NCBI GenBank assembly: GCA_003562605.1
Contig: PWUG01000318.1
Coordinates: 1 to 12,571, forward strand
Reading direction: 5' to 3'
Source: Syntrophomonadaceae bacterium
GTDB taxonomy: Bacteria > Bacillota_D > Dethiobacteria > DTU022
DNA length: 12,571 bases
Shown here: one piece after another, positions 12,550 through 12,571 of the stretch
Layout: each line of letters starts with the position of its first letter
Numbering within the stretch: position 1 is the first letter of the stretch
Position numbers and translations under genes: made by a program
The notes under the pieces: model-generated
Database searches by the model: none
Seen by the model: the letters and a program-made list of their open reading frames with translations, nothing else
What the model was told of the DNA's origin: nothing

Positions 12550-12571
12550 TTGTCAACCCTGGATCCCAAAC
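12550..12571 (+). CDS. Start of next gene, probably AMMECR1-domain protein (truncated by window edge)
   Basis: A TTG at 12550-12552 directly follows the TAA of the MEMO-like gene, and GGGAGG (12536-12541) lies 8 nt upstream. Only MSTLDPK can be read. The identity is inferred from the usual AMMECR1 partner of MEMO-like genes, not from sequence. Confidence 0.45.

Overview
The window looks like chromosomal DNA of a low-to-moderate GC, probably anaerobic bacterium of the Bacillota (Clostridia / Peptococcaceae / Moorella type). Reasons: an rplM-rpsI pair with Firmicute-style L13 N-terminus (MRTTxMA), strong AGGAGG-type ribosome binding sites, frequent TTG/GTG starts, a MoeA fused to a periplasmic-binding-protein-like domain, and a molybdenum-cofactor RNA motif ahead of a compact cofactor operon. 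This placement is inference from gene content; no rRNA or tRNA is present. No phage, transposon, CRISPR or plasmid functions are visible.

Layout. Positions 1-318 hold no convincing gene: a possible 46-residue ORF on the minus strand, a probable terminator of an upstream plus-strand unit (166-202) and a near-consensus promoter (246-274). Then rplM (L13) and rpsI (S9) follow, overlapping by 4 nt and closed by a clear terminator (1205-1246). Next, on the plus strand, come a metallo-beta-lactamase-fold hydrolase (1379-2248) and, behind its own good promoter, a geranylgeranylglyceryl-phosphate-synthase (GGGPS/PcrB) family protein (2405-3139) that resembles the archaeal-type group II enzymes. A bidirectional hairpin terminator (3222-3247) separates this from the convergent minus-strand block.

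The central block, read right to left on the minus strand from about 9844 to 3310, is a molybdenum/tungsten cofactor operon: promoter, Moco/Tuco-type riboswitch (9719-9816), a long structured leader, moeA (8302-9528), a second moeA fused to a PBP-like domain (6390-8285), moaA (5392-6387), a MobB-MoaC fusion (4224-5219) and a MOSC-MogA/MoaB fusion (3310-4224). Together these cover GTP to cyclic pyranopterin monophosphate (MoaA, MoaC), adenylylation of molybdopterin (Mog domain) and metal insertion (two MoeA-type proteins), plus GTP-binding MobB and MOSC accessory domains. Molybdopterin synthase (MoaD/MoaE), its activating enzyme, MobA and a molybdate/tungstate transporter are not in this window and must lie elsewhere. 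The moaA-mobB/moaC gap carries a dispersed-repeat-like hairpin.

Upstream of the cofactor operon, same strand, a marR-type regulator (10986-11477) precedes two half-size CHR-family (chromate transporter-like) proteins with a TAGTG stop/start overlap. Back to back with marR, a plus-strand promoter drives a MEMO/LigB-like protein (11695-12549), followed directly by a TTG-started gene cut by the window edge that is probably the AMMECR1 partner of the AmmeMemoRadiSam system.

The most interesting items are the riboswitch with its unusually long structured leader, the double-fusion architecture of the cofactor operon, and the archaeal-like GGGPS in a bacterial context. I did not find a clearly undescribed system.
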